Positions 1 through 8,507 of a stretch of DNA of 56,899 nucleotides are shown piece after piece. The position numbers and the translations under genes were made by a program. The notes beneath the pieces were generated by a model. The model was not told the DNA's origin, did no database searches, and saw only the letters and a list, made by a program, of their open reading frames with translations. The DNA is taken from assembly GCA_902477755.1 (NCBI GenBank), contig CABSIK010000014.1, positions 1-56,899 on the forward strand. Direction: 5' to 3'. The stretch's first letter is position 1. Every line of letters starts with the position of its first letter. This DNA is from an uncultured Clostridia bacterium (lineage in GTDB: Bacteria; Bacillota; Clostridia; Lachnospirales; Anaerotignaceae).

Positions 1-52
1 GTGCATCTTTTGCGCTCATCATCAGATGATGTACCACTTTTTTACCTACCAT
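1..52 (-). CDS. acl: beta-alanyl-CoA:ammonia lyase, N-terminal fragment (gene runs off the window)
   Basis: Only the first 17 codons are inside the window. An ATG at 52 on the minus strand follows a good ribosome site (AAGGAGG, 8 bases upstream). The visible peptide MVGKKVVHHLMMSAKDA agrees, as far as I remember it, with the start of the beta-alanyl-CoA:ammonia lyases of Clostridium propionicum, which convert beta-alanyl-CoA to acrylyl-CoA and ammonia. The related 3-aminobutyryl-CoA ammonia lyase of lysine fermentation also has an SAKDAH/SSKDAH-type start, so it is the main alternative. The gene is the last visible member of a same-strand cluster with a transporter, an acylating aldehyde dehydrogenase and an aminotransferase, which fits a CoA-linked amine or amino-acid fermentation route. 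The assignment rests on a very short stretch. Confidence 0.6.
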   Translation of the reverse strand, partial: MVGKKVVHHLMMSAKDA

Positions 53-126
53 AATAAATTCCTCCTTATTTCATCAAGTGATTTGTCATATATTCATTTT
101 TTCGTCATTTATATAAGTAAGTTTTC

Positions 127-217
127 CACAAAGACTTTTCCGAAAACGCCTTTGTGATCCATCCCCCATTTTCCTTGTTTCACTTTTCAAAAAACCTCGG
201 CTGCTTACATCAGCAGC
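127..217 (-). other. two stem-loops in the transporter-lyase gap
   Basis: The 224-base gap between the transporter and the lyase holds a stem CACAAAG (127-133) / CTTTGTG (150-156). It also holds a smaller stem GCTGC (200-204) / GCAGC (213-217), which on the minus strand is followed shortly by a T6 run. The second could be a weak terminator for the transporter gene; the first could be a leader or processing hairpin for the lyase mRNA. Both are seen only as base complementarity. Confidence 0.35.
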
Positions 218-276
218 TTATGTGGGACTCTTACATTCTATGGAAGTGAATGCCCCTAATGGTCATATGTAAGCCC

Positions 277-1787
277 TTAACCGTACAATACAAATCCGAG
301 AATCAGATAAGCAATGGCTGAGAAAACACCTGCAATCAAACCAAATGGAATCTGACTGGTGGCGTGTTTGAAGTTGTCACAGCCTGTAGAAGCAGATGTC
401 AGAATCGTTGCATCGGAATAGAAGCAGCAGTGGCTTCCCCAAACGCCTGCAGCTGCAACCGCACCTACGGTTACACCGATGTCACCGCCCAGAGCGATGG
501 TAATGGGAGCAACGATAGGCAGTGCGATGATGTACATGCCCCAGTTGATACCCATGATAAATTCTGTACATGCAAATACTAAGAATACAGTGATCGGCAG
601 CAGTGGCAGAGAAATATTTCTTACCGCTACGTCGATAACATAATCGATAAAACCAACCTGCTGGCTCGCTTCTGCAAAACAGAATGCCAGAATCATCAGC
701 AGGATAGGCATAACCATGTTCTTCAGACCTTCCACAACTGCATCGGCATATTCTTCAGGATCCATCCCCTGGAATACGAAGAATACAAAGCCCAGCAGGA
801 TTGCAACGATGATACCGATCTGCATGTTGAAATCAAACATACAAATGGCTGCAATCAGGATAAAAATAGGTACAAAGAAGTTACGCAGTTTGGGTTTCTT
901 GCAGGATTTCATTTCATCTTCTACATCGTCTTCAAACTCTACCATTTCTTTGCCGGCACGAATGTCGATCTTTTCAGATCCCGGAGGCGCCAGAGGCCCA
1001 CCTGCAGCAACTCTTTCATAAGCTTTTTTCATGGGGCCGAATTTGGGAATAACTCCCAAAATAACCAGCACCAATACCACTAATGTGGAGAGTGCGTAGA
1101 AGTTGAAGGGAACCGTTTTCATGTATGTTGTCAGCTGCTGACCTTCTTCTGCCAGACCGTTGGCAACCATCAGACCGCCGATGAATACTGCCCATGTGGA
1201 AATGGGATTCAGAACTGTTACTGGTGCTGCTGTTGTATCAATAACATAAGAAGTCATTTCTCTAGGAACTTTATATCTGTCTGTTACTGGTGTCATAGCG
1301 ATACCAGATGTCAGAGAGCTCAGATAGTCGTCCATGGAGAACAATGCGGAACAAAGCATTGTGCCAAATAATGCTGACTTTTCAGATTTTGCTTTGGAAG
1401 CTACAAACTTACCAAATGCAAGACCGCCGCCATTTTTTCAATAACCGCAACCAAGCTGCCCATAAGGCCGCAAACAATGATCAAGAATGCAATATCTTCA
1501 TCCATCATTGTATTTTGCGCAATGTTCGCAAACTCAACGATAAAGTTCTGCTTATGTACCATGATGGTACACAAAACAACAGCTAATGTAAGCCCTTCAA
1601 CGATTCTTTTTGTCTTAAAGATAAAGAAAATCATGAAGGCAGCCGGAATACATGTCAATACACCAAAATCATCCGGGTTATCCGGTACCAAAATACCTAC
1701 CAGAGCAAATCCCACAAACAATGCTATGTAAAAAATCAACGTTCGTTTTAATTGATCTTTCTTTTGTGCTTCTCGTACACTTTCCAT
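277..1787 (-). pseudogene. NhaC-family Na+/H+ antiporter-like transporter, split by a one-base frameshift
   Basis: Two adjacent reading frames encode the two parts of one polytopic membrane protein of the NhaC/Na+:H+ antiporter superfamily. The first, ATG at 1787 with GGGAGG upstream, has 128 codons and ends at a stop at 1401. The second continues to 277. The break lies at an A6 tract on the coding strand (plus-strand T6, 1433-1438). Adding one A restores VIEKNGGGLAFGKFVASKAK and joins the halves into about 503 residues, normal for the family, with about 11-13 hydrophobic segments. Either this is a recent mutation, a reversible slip in a homopolymer, or a sequencing error. Antiporter-like proteins of this group often lie in amino-acid and amine gene clusters and may carry the organic substrate in exchange for Na+; here that would be a diamine or beta-alanine, which is inference from context. 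A hairpin separates it from the upstream dehydrogenase gene. Confidence 0.85.
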
Positions 1788-1852
1788 AGGCCAATCCTCC
1801 CTTTTTTATCTTAAAATTAGAGGTCTTTCATAAATTCACTTCTTTCTTTTAA

Positions 1853-1884
1853 GCATTCCGAAGCAGCTTTCTGCCTCGGAATGC
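1853..1884 (-). other. intercistronic stem-loop
   Basis: GCATTCCGA (1853-1861) pairs perfectly with TCGGAATGC (1876-1884), and the inner bases extend the stem with GCAG/CTGC around a 4-base loop. On the minus strand it lies just after the aldehyde dehydrogenase stop and before the transporter ribosome site. No clean T-run follows, so it looks more like a partial terminator or an mRNA-stabilising hairpin than a full terminator. Confidence 0.55.
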
Positions 1885-1918
1885 AGCCTTGTATTTTTAT
1901 TTTGTTTCGATATTTAAA

Positions 1919-3271
1919 TCAGCTTCTGAAAAATTTTTCGCCATCAGGCAGTTCTACATCCAAAGGCATAGCGATCTTAGAAACATTCAGCATATGGATA
2001 TAGTCAACGTTGCCTGCCAGAATATTGTTGCCCCATGTGCCACAGCCTTCAGATACCGCAGGAGACAAGCCGTTTGTGGCAGGGCCCCATGCGTCAGGTG
2101 TAGGCTGGTTTACAAGCAGACGTGCAACAGGAATTCTTTCACCGGCATATTTGATATGTTCTTTGTCGTTGGTGAACAGACCTGCTGTATGGCCGATACC
2201 GCCAGCTTCCTGCATATTTCTCACTGCCATTTCTACAGCGTTTTCGAATGTATCATAGTCCTTCAGTACCACAACGGGACCCATGATTTCTTTACACATG
2301 ATGTCTTCTTTCCCAACGCCTTCGATCTTCAGGCCCAAAACCTTTGTTTCAGCAGGAATGTCAAAACCTGCTGCGCGGGCAATGACATCCGCGTCTTTCC
2401 CTACCAGATCAGAATTGATCTTGCCGTTGCTGAAAAGGGCTGCTCTGAATTTTTCAACATCATCCTTATCTTCATAGATCAGAATGCCTTCATCACGCAG
2501 GGCTTTGAAGAAATCTTTTTCTTCTTCCTGAGGGTACAGCATCAGGTTATCGCCGTCGCAAAGGATACCGTTGTCACTGCCAACTGCGATAAATGTTTTC
2601 TTCGCTGCATCTACCAGGTCATAACCTCTATCCAGAATTACGGGAGGGTTGCCTGGGCCAACGCCGTATGCAGGTGTACCGCTGGAATAAGCTGCTTTTG
2701 TCAGCCCAGGACCACCAGTTGCAATAACCAGGTCACATTTTTCCATAAGCTCTGCGGATTTTTCAATTGTGATGTCTTCGATGATCTGGATCAGATCCGC
2801 AGGTGCGCCGCATTTTTCCAGAGCTTCACGCATCAGTTCTACGGTTCTTGTGGAAGTCTGTTCTGCACGGGGTGCAGGTGTGATAACCAGCGCATTTTTG
2901 CCCTTCAGTGCATGCATAGCATTGCCCAAAGGTGTAACAGTCGGGTTTGTTGCAGGTGTAACTGCACCGATCACGCCGATGGGATGTGCAACTTCGATGA
3001 TGCCTTCTTCAGGGATTTCTCTGATGACACCAACGGATTTTTTATCTTTCAGGTAAGCCCAGAACGCTGTAGGAGTATCTGTGTTCTTACCGATTTTATC
3101 TTCATATTTACCCAATCTGGTTTCTTCTACAGCCATCTTCGCCAGAGGCTCTGCATTTAAGTAAATCACCTTCGCAATTTCAAAAACCAGTTTGTCGACC
3201 TGTTCCTGTGTATAGTCTAAAATCTGCGCCTGCGCTTTGCGGGCAGCATCAATTCTTTCTTGAATCGTCAT
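1919..3271 (-). CDS. CoA-acylating aldehyde dehydrogenase (EutE/PduP/SauS-like)
   Basis: A 450-residue cytoplasmic enzyme of the aldehyde dehydrogenase superfamily, predicted to oxidise an aldehyde to its acyl-CoA with NAD(P)+. GVGPGNPP (about 203-210) and the cysteine in SDNGILCDGDN (Cys238) align with the GAGPGNPP and FDNNIICADE motifs of CoA-acylating enzymes such as EutE. The usual glutamate of hydrolytic aldehyde dehydrogenases is not apparent. The bases after the catalytic cysteine (DGDN instead of ADE/SSEN) are unusual, hinting at a different substrate. The start is the ATG at 3271 after AAAGGAGG; the spacing of 11 is long, but upstream codons do not look coding. The enzyme lies between an aminotransferase and an amino-acyl-CoA ammonia-lyase gene, so an aminoaldehyde (3-aminopropanal or 4-aminobutanal) is the inferred substrate; sulfoacetaldehyde or succinate semialdehyde are alternatives. 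Confidence 0.85.
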   Translation of the reverse strand: MTIQERIDAARKAQAQILDYTQEQVDKLVFEIAKVIYLNAEPLAKMAVEETRLGKYEDKIGKNTDTPTAFWAYLKDKKSVGVIREIPEEGIIEVAHPIGVIGAVTPATNPTVTPLGNAMHALKGKNALVITPAPRAEQTSTRTVELMREALEKCGAPADLIQIIEDITIEKSAELMEKCDLVIATGGPGLTKAAYSSGTPAYGVGPGNPPVILDRGYDLVDAAKKTFIAVGSDNGILCDGDNLMLYPQEEEKDFFKALRDEGILIYEDKDDVEKFRAALFSNGKINSDLVGKDADVIARAAGFDIPAETKVLGLKIEGVGKEDIMCKEIMGPVVVLKDYDTFENAVEMAVRNMQEAGGIGHTAGLFTNDKEHIKYAGERIPVARLLVNQPTPDAWGPATNGLSPAVSEGCGTWGNNILAGNVDYIHMLNVSKIAMPLDVELPDGEKFFRS

Positions 3272-3331
3272 AATCTGTTCATCCTCCTTTATAGGGTTTT
3301 CCAACGGAAGTTTCTTCCATTGAGCAAGCTA

Positions 3332-3377
3332 TAAAAAGTTCCCCGCATGGGAACAATCAACGCCACGCGGGGAAACT
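3332..3377 (-). terminator. terminator-like hairpin between aminotransferase and aldehyde dehydrogenase genes
   Basis: On the minus strand a GC-rich stem, AGTTTCCCCGC with GCGGGGAACT, is followed directly by TTTTTAT. It lies 24 bases after the aminotransferase stop and before the dehydrogenase ribosome site. It should end or attenuate part of the transcription between the two genes. Confidence 0.75.
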
Positions 3378-3400
3378 ATCAATTCTGTCCCATGTTTATT

Positions 3401-4753
3401 TTATTTCATAGCTGCTCTTGTATCAGCCAGAGATGCATCCATCCGTTCGATTACCTTTGCAATCTGGTCTTCTGTGATGACAGCAGCAGGTTCGAAACGT
3501 ACACATTTTGCGTTAACCAGTGTACCAGCTGTGATAACTTTGCGAGCGAACATGCCTTTCGCAACTTCATAACCGATTTCGGAAGTCTTGAATTCTACCG
3601 CCAGCATCAAGCCGATACCGCGTACATCATCAATCAGATCAGGATATTTTTCTTTCAGTTTGTCCAGACCTTCTTTGATCAGGGCACCCTTCTTCGCGCA
3701 TTCGCCAGGGATGTCGTGGTCAATCATATATTTGATGGTTGCCAGTGCTGCGGAACAACATACGGGGTTACCACCGAATGTAGGAGAACCCAGCAGCCAA
3801 GGGTTGTCAACCAGTTCCTGTGTCCACATATGAGGACGGCAGATCAAACCTGTGATTGGCATAATACCGCCGCCAAATGCTTTACCGAATGTGAGGATAT
3901 CGGGAACGATGCCTTCGCCTTCACATCTGAACATATGACCTGTACGACCCATACCAGTCTGGATTTCGTCACAGATCAATGCTACGCCGTATTCGTCACA
4001 GATTGCTCTGATTTCTTTCATGTATCCTTCAGGAGGAATGATGATACCAGCTTCGCCCTGAACAGGTTCTACGATGAAGGCTGCAACTTTTTCGCCAACT
4101 GCAATCAGGTTTCTGATGGCTTTTCTTGCGTCTTCCGCGTTGCCGTATTCAACGTGAACAACCTGCTGTACCATTGGTGTGTAAGGAGTACGATATGTGC
4201 TCTTACCGCCCATGGAAACCGCACCCATGGATTTGCCGTGGAACGCATTAACTGTAGATACAAACCAGCGTCCGCCTGTTGCGATTCTCGCTAATTTCAG
4301 AGCCATTTCGTTGGCTTCTGCACCACCGTTTGTAAAGAAGCAGTACTGCAGGTCGCCGGGTGTGATTTCAGAAACAGCTTTTGCAAGATAGCCGCGCAGG
4401 GGATCCAGCAGTTCCTGAGAATGCAGTGCCTGATGACCCAGCTGAGCTTTTACTGTATCAACGATATATTCATTTCTATGTCCACATGTATAGATACCGA
4501 AACCGCCAAGGCAGTCGATAAAATCTTCACCATACAGATCCACTACGCTGCTGTCGTGGTCAGTCCATTCCAGCAGAGCTGCGTTTGTAGATACAGATTT
4601 ACGATATTTCAGCCAGCCGGGGCTTACATAGTTATCGAAATGATGAACAGTTTCTTTTGTCATTAATTCTTTATCTGCATCGCTGATATTGTCAGAGTGA
4701 ATATAGCCAAGGATTCTTTCCAGATATTTACTTGTTTCTTCGAATTGTTTCAT
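3401..4753 (-). CDS. patA: putrescine-type class III aminotransferase (PatA/YgjG-like)
   Basis: A 450-residue PLP-dependent class III aminotransferase. Long stretches recall E. coli putrescine aminotransferase: the start region with a pair like VSPGWLKYRKSV, the EFIDCLGGFGI-type motif (about 77-87), LHSQELLDPLR (110-120), AFHGKS (170-175) and GTLVNAKC near the C-terminus. The PLP aspartate is in CDEIQTGMGR (Asp262) and the Schiff-base lysine in TFGKAFGGG (Lys291). The E. coli enzyme transfers an amino group from putrescine (also cadaverine) to 2-oxoglutarate, giving 4-aminobutanal. The ATG at 4753 has GAGGAGG seven bases upstream. Next to an acylating aldehyde dehydrogenase and a beta-elimination lyase, 1,3-diaminopropane or another diamine is a plausible substrate, though taurine or beta-alanine transamination cannot be excluded. 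A 12-base palindrome lies about 140 bases upstream. Confidence 0.85.
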   Translation of the reverse strand: MKQFEETSKYLERILGYIHSDNISDADKELMTKETVHHFDNYVSPGWLKYRKSVSTNAALLEWTDHDSSVVDLYGEDFIDCLGGFGIYTCGHRNEYIVDTVKAQLGHQALHSQELLDPLRGYLAKAVSEITPGDLQYCFFTNGGAEANEMALKLARIATGGRWFVSTVNAFHGKSMGAVSMGGKSTYRTPYTPMVQQVVHVEYGNAEDARKAIRNLIAVGEKVAAFIVEPVQGEAGIIIPPEGYMKEIRAICDEYGVALICDEIQTGMGRTGHMFRCEGEGIVPDILTFGKAFGGGIMPITGLICRPHMWTQELVDNPWLLGSPTFGGNPVCCSAALATIKYMIDHDIPGECAKKGALIKEGLDKLKEKYPDLIDDVRGIGLMLAVEFKTSEIGYEVAKGMFARKVITAGTLVNAKCVRFEPAAVITEDQIAKVIERMDASLADTRAAMK

Positions 4754-4890
4754 ATGTACGCCTCCTCATTCTTGTTTTTTACAATCGTCATCTTGATATC
4801 TTTCTAAACTGTGTCTGATACAGGTCTTTTCCTGCATCTCTTATTTTCGGTTAAGTTTTATCCCTCCGCCCTTCTTATTCTTTACGGAAT

Positions 4891-4902
4891 AATGACGTCA
4901 TT
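4891..4902. promoter_or_regulatory. perfect palindrome AATGACGTCATT, candidate operator
   Basis: The 12-base palindrome lies in the 261-base gap between the LuxR-type regulator gene and the aminotransferase gene, about 140 bases before the aminotransferase start. Its position fits a binding site for a dimeric regulator, most simply the neighbouring LuxR-type protein. I found no convincing -35/-10 pair attached to it, so this is suggestive only. Confidence 0.4.
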
Positions 4903-5014
4903 TTCGGAGTATCACCTCATATCTGATTTGCAACAAAAAATTATGGACATGGTATTTCATAATTTTTGTTTATTTGAAGCTGCCGCCATTTACGCCGCAG
5001 CCATTCATACTTTT

Positions 5015-5767
5015 TTAGGGTTCTTTTACCATACAGAGCAGCTGTACTCTGTTTTTGATGTTCAGTTTCCTGTAGATATTCAAAATATGTTTTTTTACTG
5101 TGTTGCTGGAGATGACCATTTTGTCACAAATTTCTTTGTTGCTGTAGCCTTTTACCAGCAGATCCAGAATATCGCTTTCTTTTTTTGTCAATCCAAACTG
5201 TTCCACCGCTTCCTCAACAGAGACTTTATCTTTGTTTTTGGAAGACACTTCTTGTTCCTTGTTGATCCGGTAAGCCAGATGGTTTTCGATCAATTGGATT
5301 TTGAAAATATCCGCATATTTGAAGTCTTCCTTTCCCTTGTTTTTGTAGAAAGTGATGACACCCAAAAACCGTTTGTCATATGCCAGAACCAACTGCAGGG
5401 AGTAATGCCAATTATTTACTTCGTAAATGCTTTTGTAATACTCTGTCTGCACTCTTTTTTCATCGGGCATCAAATCTGTTTCCCGGTAAACCATGCTGCT
5501 TCCTGTTCCCAGTATGCCTTGACTGTAGTCAATGTGTTCATAGGCTTTGGAATAATCCAAAGATGCATTGCTGTTGTAAGAAATACCGGAATCCAGTGAA
5601 ATGCTGCCGTCCCCTCTGGAAAGATGAAATTCTGCACTGTCAAAATCAATGATCATTTTCAGCTGCTCCAGAAGTTCTTTCCGCATGGCTGCAAAATCAG
5701 GATTTGTATGGATTTTATAGATGATGCTGTTCAGAATCATAAATTCATTGTTATCGATGGTGTTCAT
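5015..5767 (-). CDS. LuxR-family transcriptional regulator
   Basis: A 250-residue protein. The last 65 residues form a LuxR-type helix-turn-helix: FGLTKKESDILDLLVKG, YSNKEICDKMVISSNTVKKH, then a closing ILNIYRKLNIKNR. The first 180 residues look like a GAF-like sensory domain with alternating strands and helices; there is no receiver-domain aspartate pattern and no membrane segment. The ATG at 5767 follows GGAGGGAGG at good spacing; an in-frame extension of 30 codons upstream has no ribosome site. The gene is on the same strand and directly upstream of the aminotransferase cluster, so it probably controls that cluster in response to a small ligand. Its own upstream region is a long AT-rich gap. 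Confidence 0.8.
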   Translation of the reverse strand: MNTIDNNEFMILNSIIYKIHTNPDFAAMRKELLEQLKMIIDFDSAEFHLSRGDGSISLDSGISYNSNASLDYSKAYEHIDYSQGILGTGSSMVYRETDLMPDEKRVQTEYYKSIYEVNNWHYSLQLVLAYDKRFLGVITFYKNKGKEDFKYADIFKIQLIENHLAYRINKEQEVSSKNKDKVSVEEAVEQFGLTKKESDILDLLVKGYSNKEICDKMVISSNTVKKHILNIYRKLNIKNRVQLLCMVKEP

Positions 5768-6820
5768 GATCGTTCCTCCCTCCACATTATGGCTCCAAGT
5801 TTCTTGTAAACGAAGTCTCCTGTATATATAACACCGCATCGCCTTTTTGAAGACCAATGTGATTTAGGAAAATCAAGCTGCCTTTGGTCTGGAAGTTTGA
5901 AAAGGATTTTTGATATACCCCCCTCTATGGCTTCCAGTCCATTTGCCCTACGATTCATTCGTCAAATTGCACAATGAAATAAACACTCTACGCTAGTTAG
6001 GATGTATTATGCACAATTTGTTTTGCTTTTTCTGGTTTTAATTATATTATATATACAACTCAGAGACAATTACTTCAATATACCATTTTTTTACCACTTT
6101 TGTACCAATTTAAGTACAATTTGTTTTTCCGCATTTTATATCGCCCATTATAGACAAATGTCCATTTTCACTGTAAAATCAGGCCTTTTCTTACACTTTC
6201 ATATTATTTACAGATGGTTTTTCATACCATTTCATCACTTGGTAGCAAAACAGACAATTTTTATACTTATGGCACCAAAACAGAATTTTTCTCTGCTTTA
6301 AAATCTTTTTCATATAAAAACGGCAGATTTCCATGGAAATTCTATCTCTCCCTTCATTCCATCAGAATTTTCTCGTCAAAAACTGCCGATGGAAATGCCA
6401 TTTCAACACAATATTCCCTATTTATGTAATCTTCTATCCGCTCCTCCCTTTTGTTGTCATACAACTTTTTGAAATATTTTGTTCAAATATCATTTCCCTT
6501 CTCACCCATCATCTTCTATAGTTACTCATAAGATCACTCATTTTTCATCATAGTCTTTTTCCTCCTCATTAGTCACCTATCATACAGATAAAGTTCATTG
6601 ACTGCAAATAATGCATAATACTTAAAAAAAACATAAAACAACATTTATGCTCATATAAAAGCTTTTTTACATTTTTTTAACTTTACTATTTTACACATAA
6701 CTTAGTTCTATTTTTTTACGCTTATTTCCTGCAAAACCATACAAACTTTATAATCCGCAATATTTTTTTGTATTTGGAAGCAGAGGGACTTGCCGTTACT
6801 GTCCATTATTTTCAATAAAT
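5768..6820. other. AT-rich intergenic region without recognisable genes
   Basis: About 1.05 kb with much lower GC than both sides and many T-runs. Short open frames here are low-complexity (rich in F, I, L, Y) and lack ribosome sites, so I do not call them. On the minus strand a possible promoter TTGAAG-N17-TATATA lies near 6046-6090 (TATAAT reachable with a 19-base spacer), about 280 bases upstream of the LuxR-type gene. That would give its mRNA a long leader. I see no tRNA, known riboswitch or insertion-sequence ends. Confidence 0.4.
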
Positions 6821-6824
6821 TTCA

Positions 6825-6864
6825 TACAAAAAAGACAGTGTGGTAACACACTGTCTTTTTTGTA
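6825..6864. terminator. bidirectional terminator hairpin
   Basis: A perfect 18-base stem, including ACAGTGTG / CACACTGT, with a GTAA loop and A6 and T6 runs at the two ends. It lies downstream of the histidine kinase gene (minus strand) and could stop transcription from both directions. Confidence 0.85.
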
Positions 6865-6908
6865 TTGTTATTTTTCCCCGTCTGCCTGATGGTATAGATA
6901 GAAATAAA

Positions 6909-6974
6909 AAACCTGGAATCCTTTGACATATAAGAATTCCAGGTTTTGCTGTTTTCTTATGCATCTGCTCCTCA
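6909..6974 (+). repeat. structured intergenic repeat, copy A (partial)
   Basis: Hairpin AACCTGGAATCC / GAATTCCAGGTT followed by the family's right end in diverged form, TGTTTTCTTATGCATCTGCTCC. The left conserved block is not visible. It lies 3' of the histidine kinase gene. See the finding on the repeat family. Confidence 0.65.
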
Positions 6975-7006
6975 TGTCCTTGCCTGATTTTTGCCAAAAC
7001 AAATCT

Positions 7007-8287
7007 TCAATGAACAGGAATAGCGATGCAAACAGAACAAATGCCATTTACAATCTGATAGCTTACCTGACCATGGTAAATTTCGCATACATTCAAAATA
7101 CTTAATATCCCAATTCCCTTGTTTTTGGGAATGCCATCCACCAATTCCATAGGCTCATCACAAGTGTTTTCGCAAATAATCATAAATTGATGGTCATTTT
7201 TCGTTAAGTAAAGTGCCGTCATCTTTCTTTCCAAGGAAGATTTTTCACAGGCATGCAAGGCATTTTCCAAAATATTTCCCAGCATGGAAACCATGTCAAT
7301 GTCCTTCATTTTCAACTCTTTACTCATCTGACATTTAACTGAAAATGCAATGTTTTTTTCTTGAAAACGAGTGCCATAAGACGAAAGAATGTTGTTGATA
7401 ACAGTATTCTGGCAATATTTTTTGGGGGATAAACTGAATACTGCTTTGTCGTATTCTTCAATATAATTCAGTGCCCCTTGAGGATTCCCTCCATTAATGA
7501 GGTTGGCTATATGCAGCAGATGATGCCGTATATCATGACGGAACCGAATGTTCCGCTCCTCCAATCTTTCATAGTTTTTGATCTGCTCCATCAGAAACTT
7601 ACTATGCAGCTTCACCTGATTATTTTCCGCGCAGGCGTTCATATAGTTGATGGTATAAATGATGACAACATACAAACCAACGGTCACCACCAAAAGAATC
7701 AGAAAAATGACGATGTCATAAGTATGATAGTTCCATACATTCGTTCCAACAGCCAGCCAGACACTATGCAGACAGAAAAACAGGATACTGACCGCACACA
7801 GGGGAATCCATTGTTTTTTGTCATAGACGCGAACTTTTAAAATTCTTTCTTTCACCCAAAATACATAAGGAATCAATGCGCCAAAATGGAGGACTGATCG
7901 TACGCTGATCCCTATCCAATAATAAAGTGGCTCTGCGGAAGATGCAAAACAAGATGCAATCAAGTAAGACAGATTATGAGTAATACAGAAAAAAATGTAA
8001 TATGTAAAAATCAAAAACAGCTTCTTGAAAAAATATCCACTAGACAGCAGGAAAAAGGTGGTGCTGACAATCACAAATGCTACAAAAAAGAGGACTGTAA
8101 TCTTCTGATTATTATTTCCATCATATACAAAGCAAAAACAAAAGCAAAGAAGTGTGACCACGATATCTATAGAAAAATATATACCCATAGATAAACGTTT
8201 ACTCAGTTTATTGTCATATAAATTCAAGCACCATAAGGAATGTGCAAAAAAAATCAGACTAAGTCCGATCATATGGTATATTTCCAT
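7007..8287 (-). CDS. AgrC-like sensor histidine kinase (HPK10/GHKL type)
   Basis: 426 residues: about six or seven membrane segments in residues 1-215, a short linker, then a kinase core. The phosphorylated histidine is in IRFRHDIRHHLL (around residue 250), the N box is LGNILENALHAC (around 335), and the G box is NKGIGILSI (around 395). The DHp domain followed by a GHKL ATPase fold without a PAS domain matches AgrC/quorum-type kinases that sense peptides. No response regulator, AgrB-like protease or peptide gene is adjacent, so it is an orphan in this window. The ATG at 8287 follows AAAGGAGG. A possible promoter TTGCCG-N17-TATACG lies just upstream on the minus strand. Terminators and repeat copy A lie after it. 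Confidence 0.85.
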   Translation of the reverse strand: MEIYHMIGLSLIFFAHSLWCLNLYDNKLSKRLSMGIYFSIDIVVTLLCFCFCFVYDGNNNQKITVLFFVAFVIVSTTFFLLSSGYFFKKLFLIFTYYIFFCITHNLSYLIASCFASSAEPLYYWIGISVRSVLHFGALIPYVFWVKERILKVRVYDKKQWIPLCAVSILFFCLHSVWLAVGTNVWNYHTYDIVIFLILLVVTVGLYVVIIYTINYMNACAENNQVKLHSKFLMEQIKNYERLEERNIRFRHDIRHHLLHIANLINGGNPQGALNYIEEYDKAVFSLSPKKYCQNTVINNILSSYGTRFQEKNIAFSVKCQMSKELKMKDIDMVSMLGNILENALHACEKSSLERKMTALYLTKNDHQFMIICENTCDEPMELVDGIPKNKGIGILSILNVCEIYHGQVSYQIVNGICSVCIAIPVH

Positions 8288-8458
8288 TTCTACCCTCCTT
8301 TGCCTCTTGCATAATATCGTATACTATGATTGGAGCCTGTCGGCAAATCACAATTCATGAGAAAATAACCGGATTCATTATACCACAGTTATAAAGAGAT
8401 ATCCAAATAAAATTCTGAATTCACTAGACGCTTACAAAAAATTATTCTTCACAATACA

Positions 8459-8495
8459 AAAAGACCGTAAAGCATTTGTATCCTTACGGTCTTTT
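8459..8495 (-). terminator. lepA terminator
   Basis: Stem AAAAGACCGTAA (8459-8470) / TTACGGTCTTTT (8484-8495), 12 bases from the lepA stop, with A/T runs at both ends. Confidence 0.85.
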
Positions 8496-8507
8496 CCAAA
8501 TGATTTT

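Noticed and set aside
6002..6521. Short overlapping frames in the AT-rich gap
   Set aside because: Products are rich in Phe, Ile and Leu because of the base composition; no ribosome site precedes any of them.
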